Below are positions 33,225 to 44,500 of a stretch of DNA of 64,000 nt, one piece after another. The notes beneath the pieces are model-generated. The model was not told the origin of the DNA and did no database searches. It saw only the letters and a list, made by a program, of their open reading frames with translations. Both the position numbers and the translations under genes were made by a program. Source of the DNA: Liolophura sinensis (taxonomy: Eukaryota > Mollusca > Polyplacophora > Chitonida > Chitonidae); contig NC_088301.1 in assembly GCF_032854445.1 (NCBI RefSeq), positions 12,150,281 to 12,214,280 on the forward strand, in the 5' to 3' direction. Each line of letters begins with the position of its first letter. The first letter of the stretch is position 1.

Positions 33225-34002
33225 TTAAGACAGATTGAACAATGTCGTCAAAACTAGAGAAATTTCGTATTTAACTTCAAAAAGCATTTTGGGACTGATG
33301 CCATCGCGTCCAGTTGCTTTGCTCGTGACGACAGACTCAAGCACCTCAAGTACGTCATTGGATTCAACAGTGACACCTAGTAATTCTGCGTTAGTCTTTG
33401 GTGCAACATTGGGGCATGCCACATTTGTGTCATTCAAGGAGAAGACACTACAAAAGAAATTGTCTGGCAGATTTGCCTCACTTGCATTATCATATTAAGT
33501 ATGCGTCATTGTTGGAGGAGGAACTGGACTTACATTGCAGTTACTATTCCTTAGGTAAGATTTGCAGAGTTTCCTCCAAAACTTACTCCCAACATTTCCG
33601 GATTCTATTATCTGATTTAATTTATCTTCGTGAGATTTATTGGCATTTCTAATAAGTGAATTAACGTGATTTCTTTGTGCTTTGTAAGCAGTAATGTGGA
33701 GTTTACATGCAAATTTGCCACATTGTTTTGTAAAGTTTATTTCTAAGTTTAATTTCTGTCTTAATTGCTGTTGATATCCATGGCTTGTCATTAGGATTTA
33801 TTGTTACCATACGATTTGGAATATTAATGTGAGCTGAGTCTAAAATGGCATTTGTTAACAACAGGCACATTTCGTAAACATTGTCAACTGAGATTATTTC
33901 TTCCCAGTTTACCTGGGACAAAACTTTACGGTACCTGTTCCAATTTGCTGCATTATATTGACAAATTAATCTAAAATTTTGCAGCGACAGGACAGTGATC
34001 AC
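33225..34002 (-). pseudogene. LINE linker and N-terminal reverse-transcriptase remnant
   Basis: Three successive open pieces are present. The first (34002-33703) includes NWNRYRKVLSQVNWEEI and KPWISTAIKTEIKLRNKLYK. The second (33791-33495) includes AYKAQRNHVNSLIRNANKSH, KLNQIIESGNVGSKFWR. The third (33437-33225) includes VTSKATGRDGISPKMLFEV. The KPW(I/F)-type segment and basic AYKxxRN block are typical of the endonuclease-RT spacer. TGRDGISP opens the reverse-transcriptase domain. The pieces overlap in different frames, showing small indels. Confidence 0.85.
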
Positions 34003-34578
34003 TATAAAAGTTGGATATGGTCCCAGTATTCGTTACCAATCCACGCTTGTCGCGTATAATCGGGTCTAGTAGCTTGTTATAAACGGGCCTCCTGTGTTCA
34101 TCTATTGACTAAATCGTACCAAAAGTAGTGACAATAGTCCTACACATTTTTATTAGCTAGATTCAACAGATTTTCATTTAGGTCGCCCGTCAGTATTGTG
34201 TTGTGATTATGGAAAGTGTCAGTGACAGATTCCAGATTATCTTTTAACACGTCCCACATCCCAACTTCTGTTCACGCCAAGTACTGTGGACGGTTTGTCG
34301 AACAATTCCAACCTGATCATTTCCAAGTCTTTATGCTGCAAATAGCACTGGCGAGAAAAAGATATCCTTTCCGACACACAGACACATACCTCACCCCATG
34401 CTTGGTCACGATCGCGTCAAAGAGGCTCGTGAAATCCAGGAATTAAAAGGGAACTATTTGGGATAAGAGAAGTGAGATGGGTCTCGGTTAAATCTATAAC
34501 ATCAAAGTCGCAGAGGTAAGCAAAAAACTAAGTCTAACTTGTGTTTGAGCCCGCATACATTAAGATGTACGACTGATA
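33990..34578 (-). pseudogene. LINE endonuclease (APE-type) remnant
   Basis: Read on the minus strand in shifting frames: SVVHLNVCGLKHKLD near 34570, DFDVIDLTETHLTSL near 34480, a block like LEMIRLELFDKPSTVLGV, TILTGDLNENLLNLANKNV at about 34145-34205, and GTISNFYSDHCPVAAKF ending near 33980. TETH, GD-N and SDH correspond to the Mg-binding and catalytic blocks of APE-type endonucleases, which nick target DNA for target-primed reverse transcription. At least three frameshifts or stops interrupt it, including a shift right after SDHCPV where the next segment continues in another frame. Confidence 0.85.
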
Positions 34579-34580
34579 GT

Positions 34581-35681
34581 AAAGTAAATCATGGTGTTTT
34601 GAACGGACCAGGATCACCACAAATCAATTTTCACCAAGAAATAGCAATGGATGAAACTGAGTTTCATGTGTTTTACATGCAAGTATACAGCCAGTGTATT
34701 AAAGAGAAAAAAGAATCTTGCAGATCCTAGAAGGACACGCCCGAAGAGACGAATTGCCGCACGGTGCTGTAGTGGTTCATTACGCATTGTCAGTATGTTC
34801 CAGCAAGTTGTAAGTATGTACGAGCAGTAGCAGATTTAAGACTGCCAAGTCTTCAACTAAAGAATGTAATTTACAGTATTTCAGGATTGTTCAAACACAT
34901 CAACAAAACTGAACCAAGGAGGTTGACAAACTCCCATAGCTGATATAAAATAAAAAACAATTTTTAAATTTTTCTTAAATGTTAATATGTACAAAAAGTG
35001 CAATGAATGGGTGTAGAGTATGTTTAAGTGTGAGGAACATTATACAAAGGAGTAATTGTGATCAAAACTGATATATAATAAATACTTAAGAATGCAGTCA
35101 AATTGAAATCTATGTACGGAGACATCGTAATAGTCTTTAAAGTAAATAAATAAGATACATAAGGAAAAACTATAAATAAATAAATAGTAAATACATATGT
35201 TTTTCTTGTAAACTTGTAAGGTTCTAGTAAAGACGAGACAGGGAAAACTTAAGTTAACCCCAATAATGTACATTTATATACAATATACAGTGTATGTTTC
35301 AGGATTGTTCAAAGAAAAAGTAGCTTTCATATAAAATCATAGGTATCAGAATATTTTGCTTGTATAGACGTACACAGCACTGGCATTTTTTATATTAAGT
35401 GTTATCGGTTACACTTCATTACTTCAGTTCTTATGATTTGTCATCAGATGTTGGAGAACATGACTTCATGCGTGGTCGAAACATTTATGCAAACAGTCCA
35501 AAGGTCCTGAGTGAACAGGGTTCTGGGAGTTGCTCATCTTGAGTTTGGTGTTTCATGAAAGTAACCGGTTGCACGAGCACGAAAAGTCTGTGCCGTGTTT
35601 ACCAACTGGACCAACACTAGCACAAAACAGCTGACTATAGTCCTAGCCTGTATTATATAACCATTCCATGAGAGCACAGTA
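34581..35681. other. Unassigned sequence upstream of the LINE
   Basis: This may include 5' sequence of the LINE, but no coding signal can be read. AT-rich, with AAAT patches near 35175-35190. Confidence 0.45.
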
Positions 35682-35822
35682 CCTTATTTATTTATTTACA
35701 TAGTTGATGTTTACGCCGTACTCATGAACATTTCAATTACACAACGGCGGCCAGCATTATGGTGGAAAGGAACCCATGACCATCCGTAGGTTGCTGCAGA
35801 CCTTCCCGCGTACGACTGATTA
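35682..35822 (-). mobile_element. SINE, 3' half
   Basis: TTATTTATTTATTTACATAG, ACGCCGTACTCATGAACATT, ACGGCGGCCAGCATTATGG, CCATGACCATCCGTAGGTTG and CAGACCTTCCCGCGTACG match the common AAAT-tailed SINE in minus orientation. The tRNA-like head is missing. Confidence 0.9.
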
Positions 35823-36015
35823 ATCAACTTAATGGGACAAAATCAGCACCTGTATTCATGGATTTTGTGAAAAAAGATTTTAAAATATGTCTAGGCTGGG
35901 TTTATGCTCCAACTTGTACTTTTGAATTTACCATGATGTCACCCAAGGCAAGTGATTCCTCGCAATGAAAGCAAGCGTATAGATTTTAACATTATGAACT
36001 GGGAAAAGTTTTTTA

Positions 36016-36282
36016 AAATATTTATATATTTGATTGGTGTTTTACATCGTACTCAAGAATATTTCACTTATACGACGGCGACCAGCATTATGGTGGGTGG
36101 AAACCGTGCAGAGCTCGGGGGAAACTCACGCCCATCCGCAGGTTGCTGGCAGACCTTCCCACGTAGGACCGGAAAGGATACCAGCATGATCTGGACTTGA
36201 ACTCATAGCGGCCGCATTGGTGAGAGACTCCTGTGTCATTGCGCTGCGCTAGCGCGCTAACCAACTGAGCCACGGAGGTCCC
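36016..36282 (-). mobile_element. Full-length tRNA-derived SINE
   Basis: Read on the minus strand it starts GGGACCTCCGTGGCTCAGTT. Box A is TGGCTCAGTTGG and a box-B-like GAGTTCAAGTCC lies about 75 bp further. Then come the CATGCTGG, CCTGCGGATGG, CCCCGAGCTCTGC and GCCGTCGTATAAGTGAAATA blocks and the AACACCAATCAAATATATAAAT tail. At 267 bp it matches the copy at 61.2 kb end to end. Transcription would be by RNA polymerase III from the internal boxes, and mobility depends on a partner LINE. Confidence 0.93.
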
Positions 36283-36489
36283 GTTTTTAAAATAAATTGT
36301 CCTTACAACACTATGGGCGTGTAATACACAGAGCTATGTATTGAGTTTACAGTGTTACATATCATTGACAGTACCATGTATGTGTCTACCTCTGAAAGAG
36401 CTGGTTGGAATCATGGAGTTGTCAGTATATATTTAGCTCTAGAATCTCTAGTACCGCAAGTCACACCAGGAGTTAATAAAGGCGACAAA

Positions 36490-36668
36490 GTTATCAGTGT
36501 AGTTACAGGTGCGCGTAACGCTGTAGGTCCTTACAAAAACCCACGACTTGTTAATACTCACAGAACGCAAACAACAATGTTATAAGTGTAGTTATAGATT
36601 TGCGTAACGCCGTAGGTGCTTAGGAAAACCGGTGCCGTGGTAGTACACACAGTACACAAGGTAACGCA
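36490..36668. repeat. Diverged 89-bp tandem duplication
   Basis: GTTATCAGTGTAGTTACAGG...CGTAACGCTGTAGGT (from 36490) recurs 89 bp on as GTTATAAGTGTAGTTATAGA...CGTAACGCCGTAGGT. Confidence 0.85.
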
Positions 36669-38308
36669 TGGCAGCCTGTGGATGAAAAGGTCCCCATTGT
36701 GTGGAGTTTATGAGTAAGATATCTACCAGACACGTATCGAGTGTATTCCGAAGACGGTCTTTATCTTGTTCACATGTGAAAGCGAGTGGAGTGTAATCAG
36801 TCTCGATACTCTGTGACAAAGACACGGACACTCTTGAATAATTCATGAATTGCAGGATTCACTTGGGCAAACCGTTTGCCGTCATTGATTTGTACAGACT
36901 GTTATTGTTTTCTCTATGGTCGGTTTGACGATATCGTTGTTGGACAAAATTGCGTCTCCTATCACTCACTTAGACCCTACTGGATTCGTGGACTCTGGTC
37001 CGTCTTGTTTTATTGAATCTGTTCCGTGAAGATGTATTAGGAAGATTTTCCCATAGACATCATTATTGATTTCGCCCAAAGACTTTCTGACTATACATGT
37101 CTAAGCGGGGTATGTACGAGTCAGTATACTTGTTGGTCTAAATGAAAGCGCAATGTGTGGATCCCTATCCCATTCAGCCTGAACAGCCTTTGTTGAAGTC
37201 TCCAATGTATTTGGAGGGATAACTTTAATTAAAGTTTCTTGAATTGCTTCTTTTAGACAGAATAAGAATTTATTTCTCTACTTTGTTAGAAGAACTCAAC
37301 GGGCTGAACAGTTAAAAAAAGTTACGTCAATCATCGGATAAACGATGTTTTCTTTAATGGCGATCACCAATTGGCGACCAAATTGTCAGTGGTGGTATAT
37401 TTTGATGACGGGCAGTTATTGGTAAAGTATAAGCCCAGGTCAAAATTATATTTTGTTTTCTTCTGCGGATTGAAATTTGTAGCTGCTTCTGTATTTTTTA
37501 ATTAGACGCAATATTTTTACAGAGGCTTTGATGGTCGCTAAACCTGTTAATATTCAAGGAAAAACCTATGAATGTAAGCCTACGGTTAAAACTTTTTTGT
37601 ACTGAATATTTTTAATATCAAAAGATAAAATGGTTTCAAAAATCCTGCATGTATGAATCTAGCGTAATGTTAACACATAGCTTAGACATGATGTTGAACA
37701 CGGCCCTGTATAGCGTTAAATTAGACACCAATCCCGACGTGTTCATGGAGAGATCCGAAGAGATCTCTCAGGTCTTCTTCAGTTCACGTGATGAAACAAG
37801 CGCAAAAATGCACCATAGCTGCGACATACCGCAAAAATTCGATATTATCTTGCACTCGGGCTCCCCCTAAATCAAAAGCTCATGTTTAAAGATAGGATGT
37901 CGAAAAGAGCCAGGAACGGTTTAACGAGAATTCGATCCATCTCTGAAAATTAAAGCAATCTATAACATAATAGTAAATTCTCTGTAATTAACAAATCTTA
38001 AGATTCTATAGTTCAGTACATTTGTCTCATCAAAGTAGCAACATTTGTTTGTCGCAGAGTGAACATTAGAGTCAAAACAACCAATGACAGAAATTATTTA
38101 TCACCTTGATCCATTTCATCTTACCACTTAAAGAATTGTTTTATTTCACATTCAATATCAGTTATTCCTAGGGACTGATGACACATTAGATTTGCCAGGA
38201 ATTATCATGGTTGGTACTTTTTCTTTTTTAATGCCACAGTAAAAAATAATCTGCTAAACTTTAAGCAAAAGAAAGCTAAAATATGAAGCTTCATCCTACA
38301 GACTAGTG
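36669..38308. other. Unassigned sequence
   Basis: No gene, RNA or repeat family recognised. Confidence 0.5.
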
Positions 38309-38704
38309 AAAACTATGCGTAAAATTTCTTTCATTACTTTCATTTCTCAGAATTTTTTTAAGAGTGTTGAAAGGCATTCAAATATTTGAAAACTATGGTG
38401 GGCTGTATGAGCCACATCCACAATATCTAGGAACTCTGACGTCATATCACATTTTTTTTTCGGGGTGTTCACCAGAAGGAAAGAATTTTTGTTAACATTA
38501 TTTCAGTAATCTTTCACTTATGTGTAAAAAGAGTTATTCCAACATTCAGTGTCGTGATAAGAGCTGAAAAAAACTTCTTGTGAGTTCCTAACTTCTGATA
38601 GTATGATTTATAAAACCCACCTTAGAATTCAAATGTTTGAGCGCCTTTAACTCTTTTCACAAAAATCTAAAAAAATAAATGAAGGTATATTTATATGGAG
38701 TTTT
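38309..38704 (+). mobile_element. Inverted-repeat element A, copy 2 (MITE-like)
   Basis: The left arm AAAACTATGCGTAAAATTTC, GTTGAAAGGCATTCAAATATTTGAA and AGGAACTCTGACGTCA is the inverse of the right arm (GAGTTCCTAACTTCTGATAG, AGAATTCAAATGTTTGAGCG, AAATGAAGGTATATTTATAT, GGAGTTTT). The centre TTATTTCAGTAATCTTTCAC...GTAAAAAGAGTTATTCC matches copy 1 (4791-5168) after reverse complement. Copies differ by many substitutions, so the family is old. There is no coding capacity. Confidence 0.8.
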
Positions 38705-39790
38705 TTGAGGTTTTTTCCTTTGACTGAAACCCCCCTATCTGAGTGATGCTAGAGTTTATTCTGTTATTGCAGCAAATTATTCTGTTAAATATTACACACG
38801 TATTCTATTAGTTCAATATAACAATTCTTTTTGACTAACAGGATATTATGTTGAATATCACACAATATTGTGTTATAATAACAGAATCCGAATGCATTCT
38901 ATCACCATTCAGACAACAGTCTTTCTGTTGATAAGAACAGATTAATTTTTTGAGTGCACCCAAACTATTTGCAATTCAAAGTAGGATCTTACGATTGGCA
39001 TTTATGATTTTATTTCCATTTTTTATCTGCAGTTTGTGTTTGAAGATGTCTAAAAGAAAATAATATGCTTTCTAAAACCTTTCCTAGATATTTATATAAT
39101 TGAAACATATATATGAGAACGTCATCATACAAGTGGAAAATTCTTAAGTATGAGGTTTAACAATCACAGTGAAAAATTGACTAATTACATACATAAATAT
39201 TTACGGGAACCCCAAACAAATACAGAAAGAAAATATTTTTGTAGATCTAAATATGTTTTGGAGAATCAAGACTACCAGTTTTACCTGTTTTTGTGAATCA
39301 TATGTACCATATATGTTTACTATAACATGGTGACGGTATCAATTTTTTTTTGTAATGTATTACAATTTAAGAAATGTCCTGGATACTTCAGGTGTAATTG
39401 TAATGAAAGGCCTGTATTGTGTACATATACTCGCACGGTGTAAAGAGGTATTGTTATCTTGTCAAGGCAACCATTGGAAGAGATTTGATACATTCCGACG
39501 CACTGCTGTAAAAAAGAGAGAAACAAACAAACAAATAATAATAATAAAAAAAAGAACACAGAGTACCCAGAGGCCTCTTCAATGTCCTGGCCCCGATGCC
39601 AAACCAATCTCTCTTTTGAGGCAGAAATGACATCCCTGTATTTTTTGTTACATATTAATAAGCCCACTAATCTGTAGAATACCCATGAGTTATCTCCCTT
39701 AGATTAACATCCATGTCATGTAGGAAGCCTGTGGATGCAATTTGGTGGAATTTCTTCACGAGCAAATAAGAAACACACTCAAAAAATTTC
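38705..39790. other. Unassigned, with a short TAACAGAATATT-rich repeat patch
   Basis: Between 38755 and 38890 short related words recur in both orientations (ATTCTGTTAT at 38759, ATAACAGAAT near 38878, plus ATATTATGTTGAATATCACAC). This suggests a small foldback or degenerate tandem repeat. The rest holds nothing recognised. Confidence 0.4.
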
Positions 39791-40315
39791 AACATGAGGG
39801 TACGTCAGCGACAAGTCAATGAAACCAATTCTCTGAAGAAATGGCGAGCGACTGGAGACGCCTGGACAGCGGAACTGATTGATTTGGTCGAATACCGGCT
39901 GAAAAACAACTTAATGGAAGCGAACATGATTTGAAAACCAACAGTGATGCGCGGGTGCGAATCCCCCTGAATATTGATAAGTCGCTCGGGTAAAGGAACG
40001 GCTAGAGACGAGCCGATAGGACCCGGACACTGGCGCGGGGGATATAGGGGTAGAGAGGGGGGAAATAGAAGGAAACTTCAGTGGAATTACCATCCCGATT
40101 CAATCCGTCAGGGAAGCAGTCGTCATTAATCTCTATTCATAAGAACGAGCGCGAGGAGATAATGTAATTCCTTTAAGCATCCAGGGCGAATAAGCGGTTC
40201 ATTAGACCACCATTCTGGCTGACGGACATTGGGGACGGCATCTGAGACCAGGTCATTGGAGCCCTGGCTGAAGAGCATACTGCTCCCCCTCCCCCTTCTC
40301 CCCACCTTAACTAAA
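39791..40315. promoter_or_regulatory. Candidate conserved non-coding island (weak)
   Basis: About 500 bp of more even, GC-richer, non-repetitive sequence without a coding frame. It contains homeodomain/Onecut-like words (GAATATTGATAAG, GTCATTAATCTC). The function is inferred from composition only. Confidence 0.22.
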
Positions 40316-41487
40316 CTCATCCACCACCTTATTTATGTATAACATACTCAACTTACATGAATCAGGATACAAACATAAGCTTATGTGTACTCTACAAGTG
40401 TACATATTACTATTCTCGCTCGTAGGTGTTGTCAGGATAGTTTCGCTAGCCTCGTCGAGGATAAAACAAAACCCTGTAGATTCTACCAAGTTTTCCATTT
40501 TAACATACATATTTAAATCCTGTACACATGGTGCAGCAAAAATGTCTGTAACAATGTTCTCATCGTAGAATGAGAGTATGGACATGTGTGTTTGTGTAAT
40601 AATATCAAGGCTTTTCTTGGGAGGAGCGTGGGGGTAGGGAGTGAGATGTAAAGCTGACATGATTCAGCAAAGACTTCAGTGTTTTGAAATTCGTGTAAAA
40701 TGCAATGAGAACCTAAAACTGTAGAAGACAATGTCTCAGATACTTCGATACGTGTGGGTATGACAGCCTATGTATTTATTCGATTCTTGTACCGGAACAT
40801 GTACATCCTTTAAAAAACGAACTGCATTTATCTAAGAGTTTAGGCAGCCTTGATCAAACCGTGTGCCTCTCCTTGTTTAATGCGGGCTACGAATTCACAG
40901 CAGTTATGGTACTCCTTCTGAGACCCACCATATTTGTCTGAATTATGACATAAAATGAAATGGTTCTGTTTTGATTCACTCTCACAGGCTCATTTTTTTT
41001 TATCCAAACCAGACTTTTTACGGCATTTCCTTTCTTAAAGCACGATGGTCGTGCTATTCCACAGTTTTATTGATTTCCAGACGAGTGGTAATTGAAAGTT
41101 TTGGAGAGAGAGAGAAAAAAACCCTCTCAAAGAGCTTGACAGTTTGCCATATTCGAGAATGGACTGCGTCAGGGGAAGGCAAAAAGCCACAAGAGGCGCT
41201 GTTGCGACTTGATGAACGACACTGTTGTTGAACGTGAACCCATAACCGTAGTTTCATTCGCTTGCATCTGTATTGCAGATTAATCCACGAGCAAATGGTC
41301 ACGAAGCAAATCGATGGTGGTATAAAGGAGCTTTCCTTTGAGACATTTGGATTCCTTCTAGGCGAGAAATCACCTAAGACCCCCATCACTCTCGATTTAG
41401 AACCTTATCCGACCTCTCATGGAAGGCGGCGTCACGATGTAGTACTGTAAAGCTGTTGTCACGTTATAGATGCTATGTGTGCAGTTT
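40316..41487. other. Unassigned sequence
   Basis: No gene or repeat recognised. Confidence 0.5.
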
Positions 41488-41516
41488 TCATGTGGCGATT
41501 GGCGATCGCCACATGA
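41488..41516. repeat. Perfect 12-bp hairpin with 5-nt loop
   Basis: TCATGTGGCGAT (41488-41499) and ATCGCCACATGA (41505-41516) are exact reverse complements around TGGCG. This is a compact, GC-containing stem in AT-rich surroundings. Confidence 0.93.
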
Positions 41517-44029
41517 GATCATGCCTAAATGTTTGATTGGAAAAACAAGAAAACTGTAAAAAGTACATGTAATTCTTCGTACGATTCACAATATAGTCAC
41601 CCTGAGATATGTACAGCTTTTGCTTCTTTTTTTTTTCATCATACAGAACCTTGTAACATTCTAATTTTATAAAATGTAAAAAATTAAACCTTGTTGCTTT
41701 ATACGGACTACAATATATCATGAGTAGTTTCACGTAGCATATGCTTCACGTCAAGTAAACATGCTGAGGACAATTATGTCTATCGCCACAAACATTCTTG
41801 AAAGACTTTAAAGAGAACAAATAATTCATATCAGCAAAATTGTTTTGTCGATTTTAATGACCGAAAACGTGTTGTATTCTGAAAATTTCGAATTGACGTC
41901 TAAAGGCTATGCCATCCCTCCTACTTCCGGTATATTTACGAGGACCACCACGCGGATCTCTTACGAACGAGGCACCCGCATGAGGTCTAGTGGCAATCAG
42001 TTTTCATTTCCAGCATAACTGATCTGAGAGCTGTCCTTCCATTGCAATGTGGCCAACATAGAACGCATATATTGTGTGAACAACTCGTGTGCACTTCCGA
42101 CCGTCCATTAGCTCTTGACCAATGTGGTCGATGGTTCGAATCCAGCAAAAGTCGTTGACCTTGAAGTTAAGAGGTTTATAAGGGATATAACGAAGTGTAA
42201 TGGTTTGCATGATGCTGTCATTTACTCGTAAACCTGATATCTATCATATAAGGGATATAATAATGAGTAGGACATGAAACTATATCAAATATACCAAATA
42301 TTCCGTAAAACAAACAGGGATATAGTTTTACAGTATCACAAGTAAAGGTTGTTCTATGTATAACCCTTTATTTGAGTTATAGGGTCAACAGTTTGCTGTA
42401 TCTCATGGACATTCATGTATCAAGTTAAATTTTAGAATAATTGCTTTCTAAGAAATATTGCTGAGATTAATGAGATTAATTTGCACACAGGACAATATTT
42501 CTTTTTCATACACCAGCTGTGAAAGTATTGCACTTTCAATTTAGAAATATTGTGTTGTGAATCCTGTACGTTACCAATCCTATGTTATGAACGCTATGTT
42601 GCGGTTGCTTCTGGAATTGCAATGGTTTTAAATATCATTGTTTTCTGTTCTTTGTGCGATGACTAAGGGTTATCATTGCCTATCATTAACGGTTATTTTA
42701 TGTGTTATGTAATATACTGTTATTGGTTGCTTTATTGCTTTTTATTTACTTTGCTGTCCGCTGGTTACGTTATTGTTCACTCTCGGTATAAGCCAGTGAG
42801 TCTGGAAAAGGAAGGTACACGGCTGAACTACACAAACACATGGTTGATTTACAAAATCAATCTGATTATCGTATGCAATCGATTTTGCTGTCAGCTTATG
42901 TCAGTGGAGGGAAGCTTTCACTAGGGGTATGTATACACTGGGTTTTTGTAAGCCCGATCCTGAGCACTTCTGTCTCTCATCCTCATGCTGAGTAACCCTG
43001 CTTTGAACGTCTATAAGCCGAGCATAATTATCAAAAGTTTCACTTCCGGATACCATAAAGCGTGATTGATCAACGTCGGTTATTGCTGTAGCACACAGCT
43101 TAAATATATCCGCGCCGGCGCTTTACTATTTGCCATCAAAGATATGGATCATAATCATTCTGTAATGGATCAAATCATCTGATCCAAAAGCTTGATAGTA
43201 AGACTCGAGTTCACGGAATGATGGTTTGGATGTGCAGTGGGTGGTGATTCAACACGGCTGTGTTCGCTAAGCATATTTATTCATTAATTCATTTATTTAT
43301 TTATTTTATTGATTGTTTTTTATTTACCTAGTAACGTATTTATTTATTGATTTGATTCTTAATTTATGTCATTCAACCATCCATCCGTCCATTCCTTACG
43401 GGTGGAAGAAATCAGAATTTCCCCAGTAATCCACCGCCCCCCATACAACTTATACCTGACAAACCTTCTCACATCAAACTAGCCGGACTGAACAATCGTG
43501 ATCTGGAATCGAGTCTGACCTTCTCAATTGTCAGGGGCTATTGACCGCGAGGAAAATAACGGCCTGATATACAGAGAACCAGTGATTGCCCCAGGAAGTC
43601 CAATGTACGTAACACGCTGCTAACATACACAGTTTCGTCCAGGATTCTTGTTAATATGCGCTCATGTTACATTTCCCTAACTTTGCCTGTATAGATCTGT
43701 GCATTATTTTGTTGGCGACGTTGTATCATATAAAAAAATACATTTTCGGTTCAAAAGTAAGATTATTATTTTTAATATTTTTCTTGAAGAATCTATGAAT
43801 ATTATCGCTGAAGTGGCTCGTGAAACCAATAGCATTGTACAAATCCACGCATGGCATGATATTTGCAACCTACACTAGTATAATAAGAAAGATTTGAAAC
43901 ACGCTATGAAAACGTTTGAACTCCCCATTGGATGTTCCCCAGTGTGAATGCCTCTGTGTAGCACCATTTTCCTATAAACGCCATTATTTTGCCAGCTTGT
44001 AAAGGCTCTGGTCTTTAGAGGGGAAGTTC
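41517..44029. other. Unassigned sequence
   Basis: No gene recognised. A TTTA-rich low-complexity patch at 43275-43350 could be the remains of a SINE tail, but no other SINE block is near. Confidence 0.5.
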
Positions 44030-44500
44030 ATAGGAAGCGCAGTCGATTCTTGATAACCCGATAATGTATTATCGGTTGCACCCAGCGCGCCTGCGCAAGC
44101 TGGAGATTGATTTCAGTTTCGGCACGTGGATGGTTTTCCACATGACTGGTCGTTTGCCTTCGTCTGTTAAAACGGCCCCAGTCGAGAAAGGAGCGGGTCT
44201 GTGAAATGCCAGAGGGGAATCTCATATCGATCCGCAGAGGTGATTATATTGCGACAGTGCAGAGCTGCGAACAAAGAACGGGGTAACGCCAACCCGGATC
44301 ATTCTTGCAGGCTAACCAATCAGACGGCAGGGATGTCCTAGCGAGTTCTTTCTGATGACAATCCTGTTTACAACCCATCCAAGCGGGGTCGCTCTGTGTG
44401 AAGAAACAAGTTTTCCCTTTCAATGATAGGAACTGGATTACGTTAGACGTACGCCCGATTTCCTCTGCCGATGATACAGCGCCTAGGCCTGGGCACGGCT
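44030..44500. promoter_or_regulatory. Candidate conserved non-coding island (weak)
   Basis: Even-composition sequence with CAGGCTAACCAATCAGACGG (a CCAAT box), GAACAAAGAACGG and CCGATAATGTATTATCGG, a small hairpin. No coding frame. The regulatory role is inferred from composition and motifs only. Confidence 0.2.

Larger units (their letters stand above)
31975..34580 (-). mobile_element. Decayed non-LTR retrotransposon (CR1/Jockey-like LINE)
   Basis: This is a minus-strand element whose second open reading frame can be followed from the endonuclease (about 34578) to the end of the reverse-transcriptase protein (stop at 31975-31977). The order is endonuclease (LTETH, GDLNEN and SDHCPV blocks), linker, reverse transcriptase (TGRDGISP, SKTFDIVWHKG, GSVLGPLLFLIYIN, FAND) and C-terminal region (LDWNTLPYSIRQ). 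Frameshifts and stops break it in at least six places, so it cannot make a protein. The FADD catalytic box has become FAND. No RNase H domain follows, which fits CR1/Jockey-type LINEs. The exact clade is not certain. No first reading frame or target-site duplication was found. Confidence 0.92.

Noticed and set aside
36190-36282. tRNA gene on the minus strand
   Set aside because: The tRNA-like head belongs to a full SINE with body and AAAT tail, and the cloverleaf is degraded.
39320-39667. 115-codon minus-strand frame
   Set aside because: The run of F and L comes from an A-rich plus-strand patch; no homology recognised.
42110-42160. GGTTCGAATCC as box B of a tRNA or SINE
   Set aside because: No box A at the right distance and no cloverleaf or SINE body nearby.
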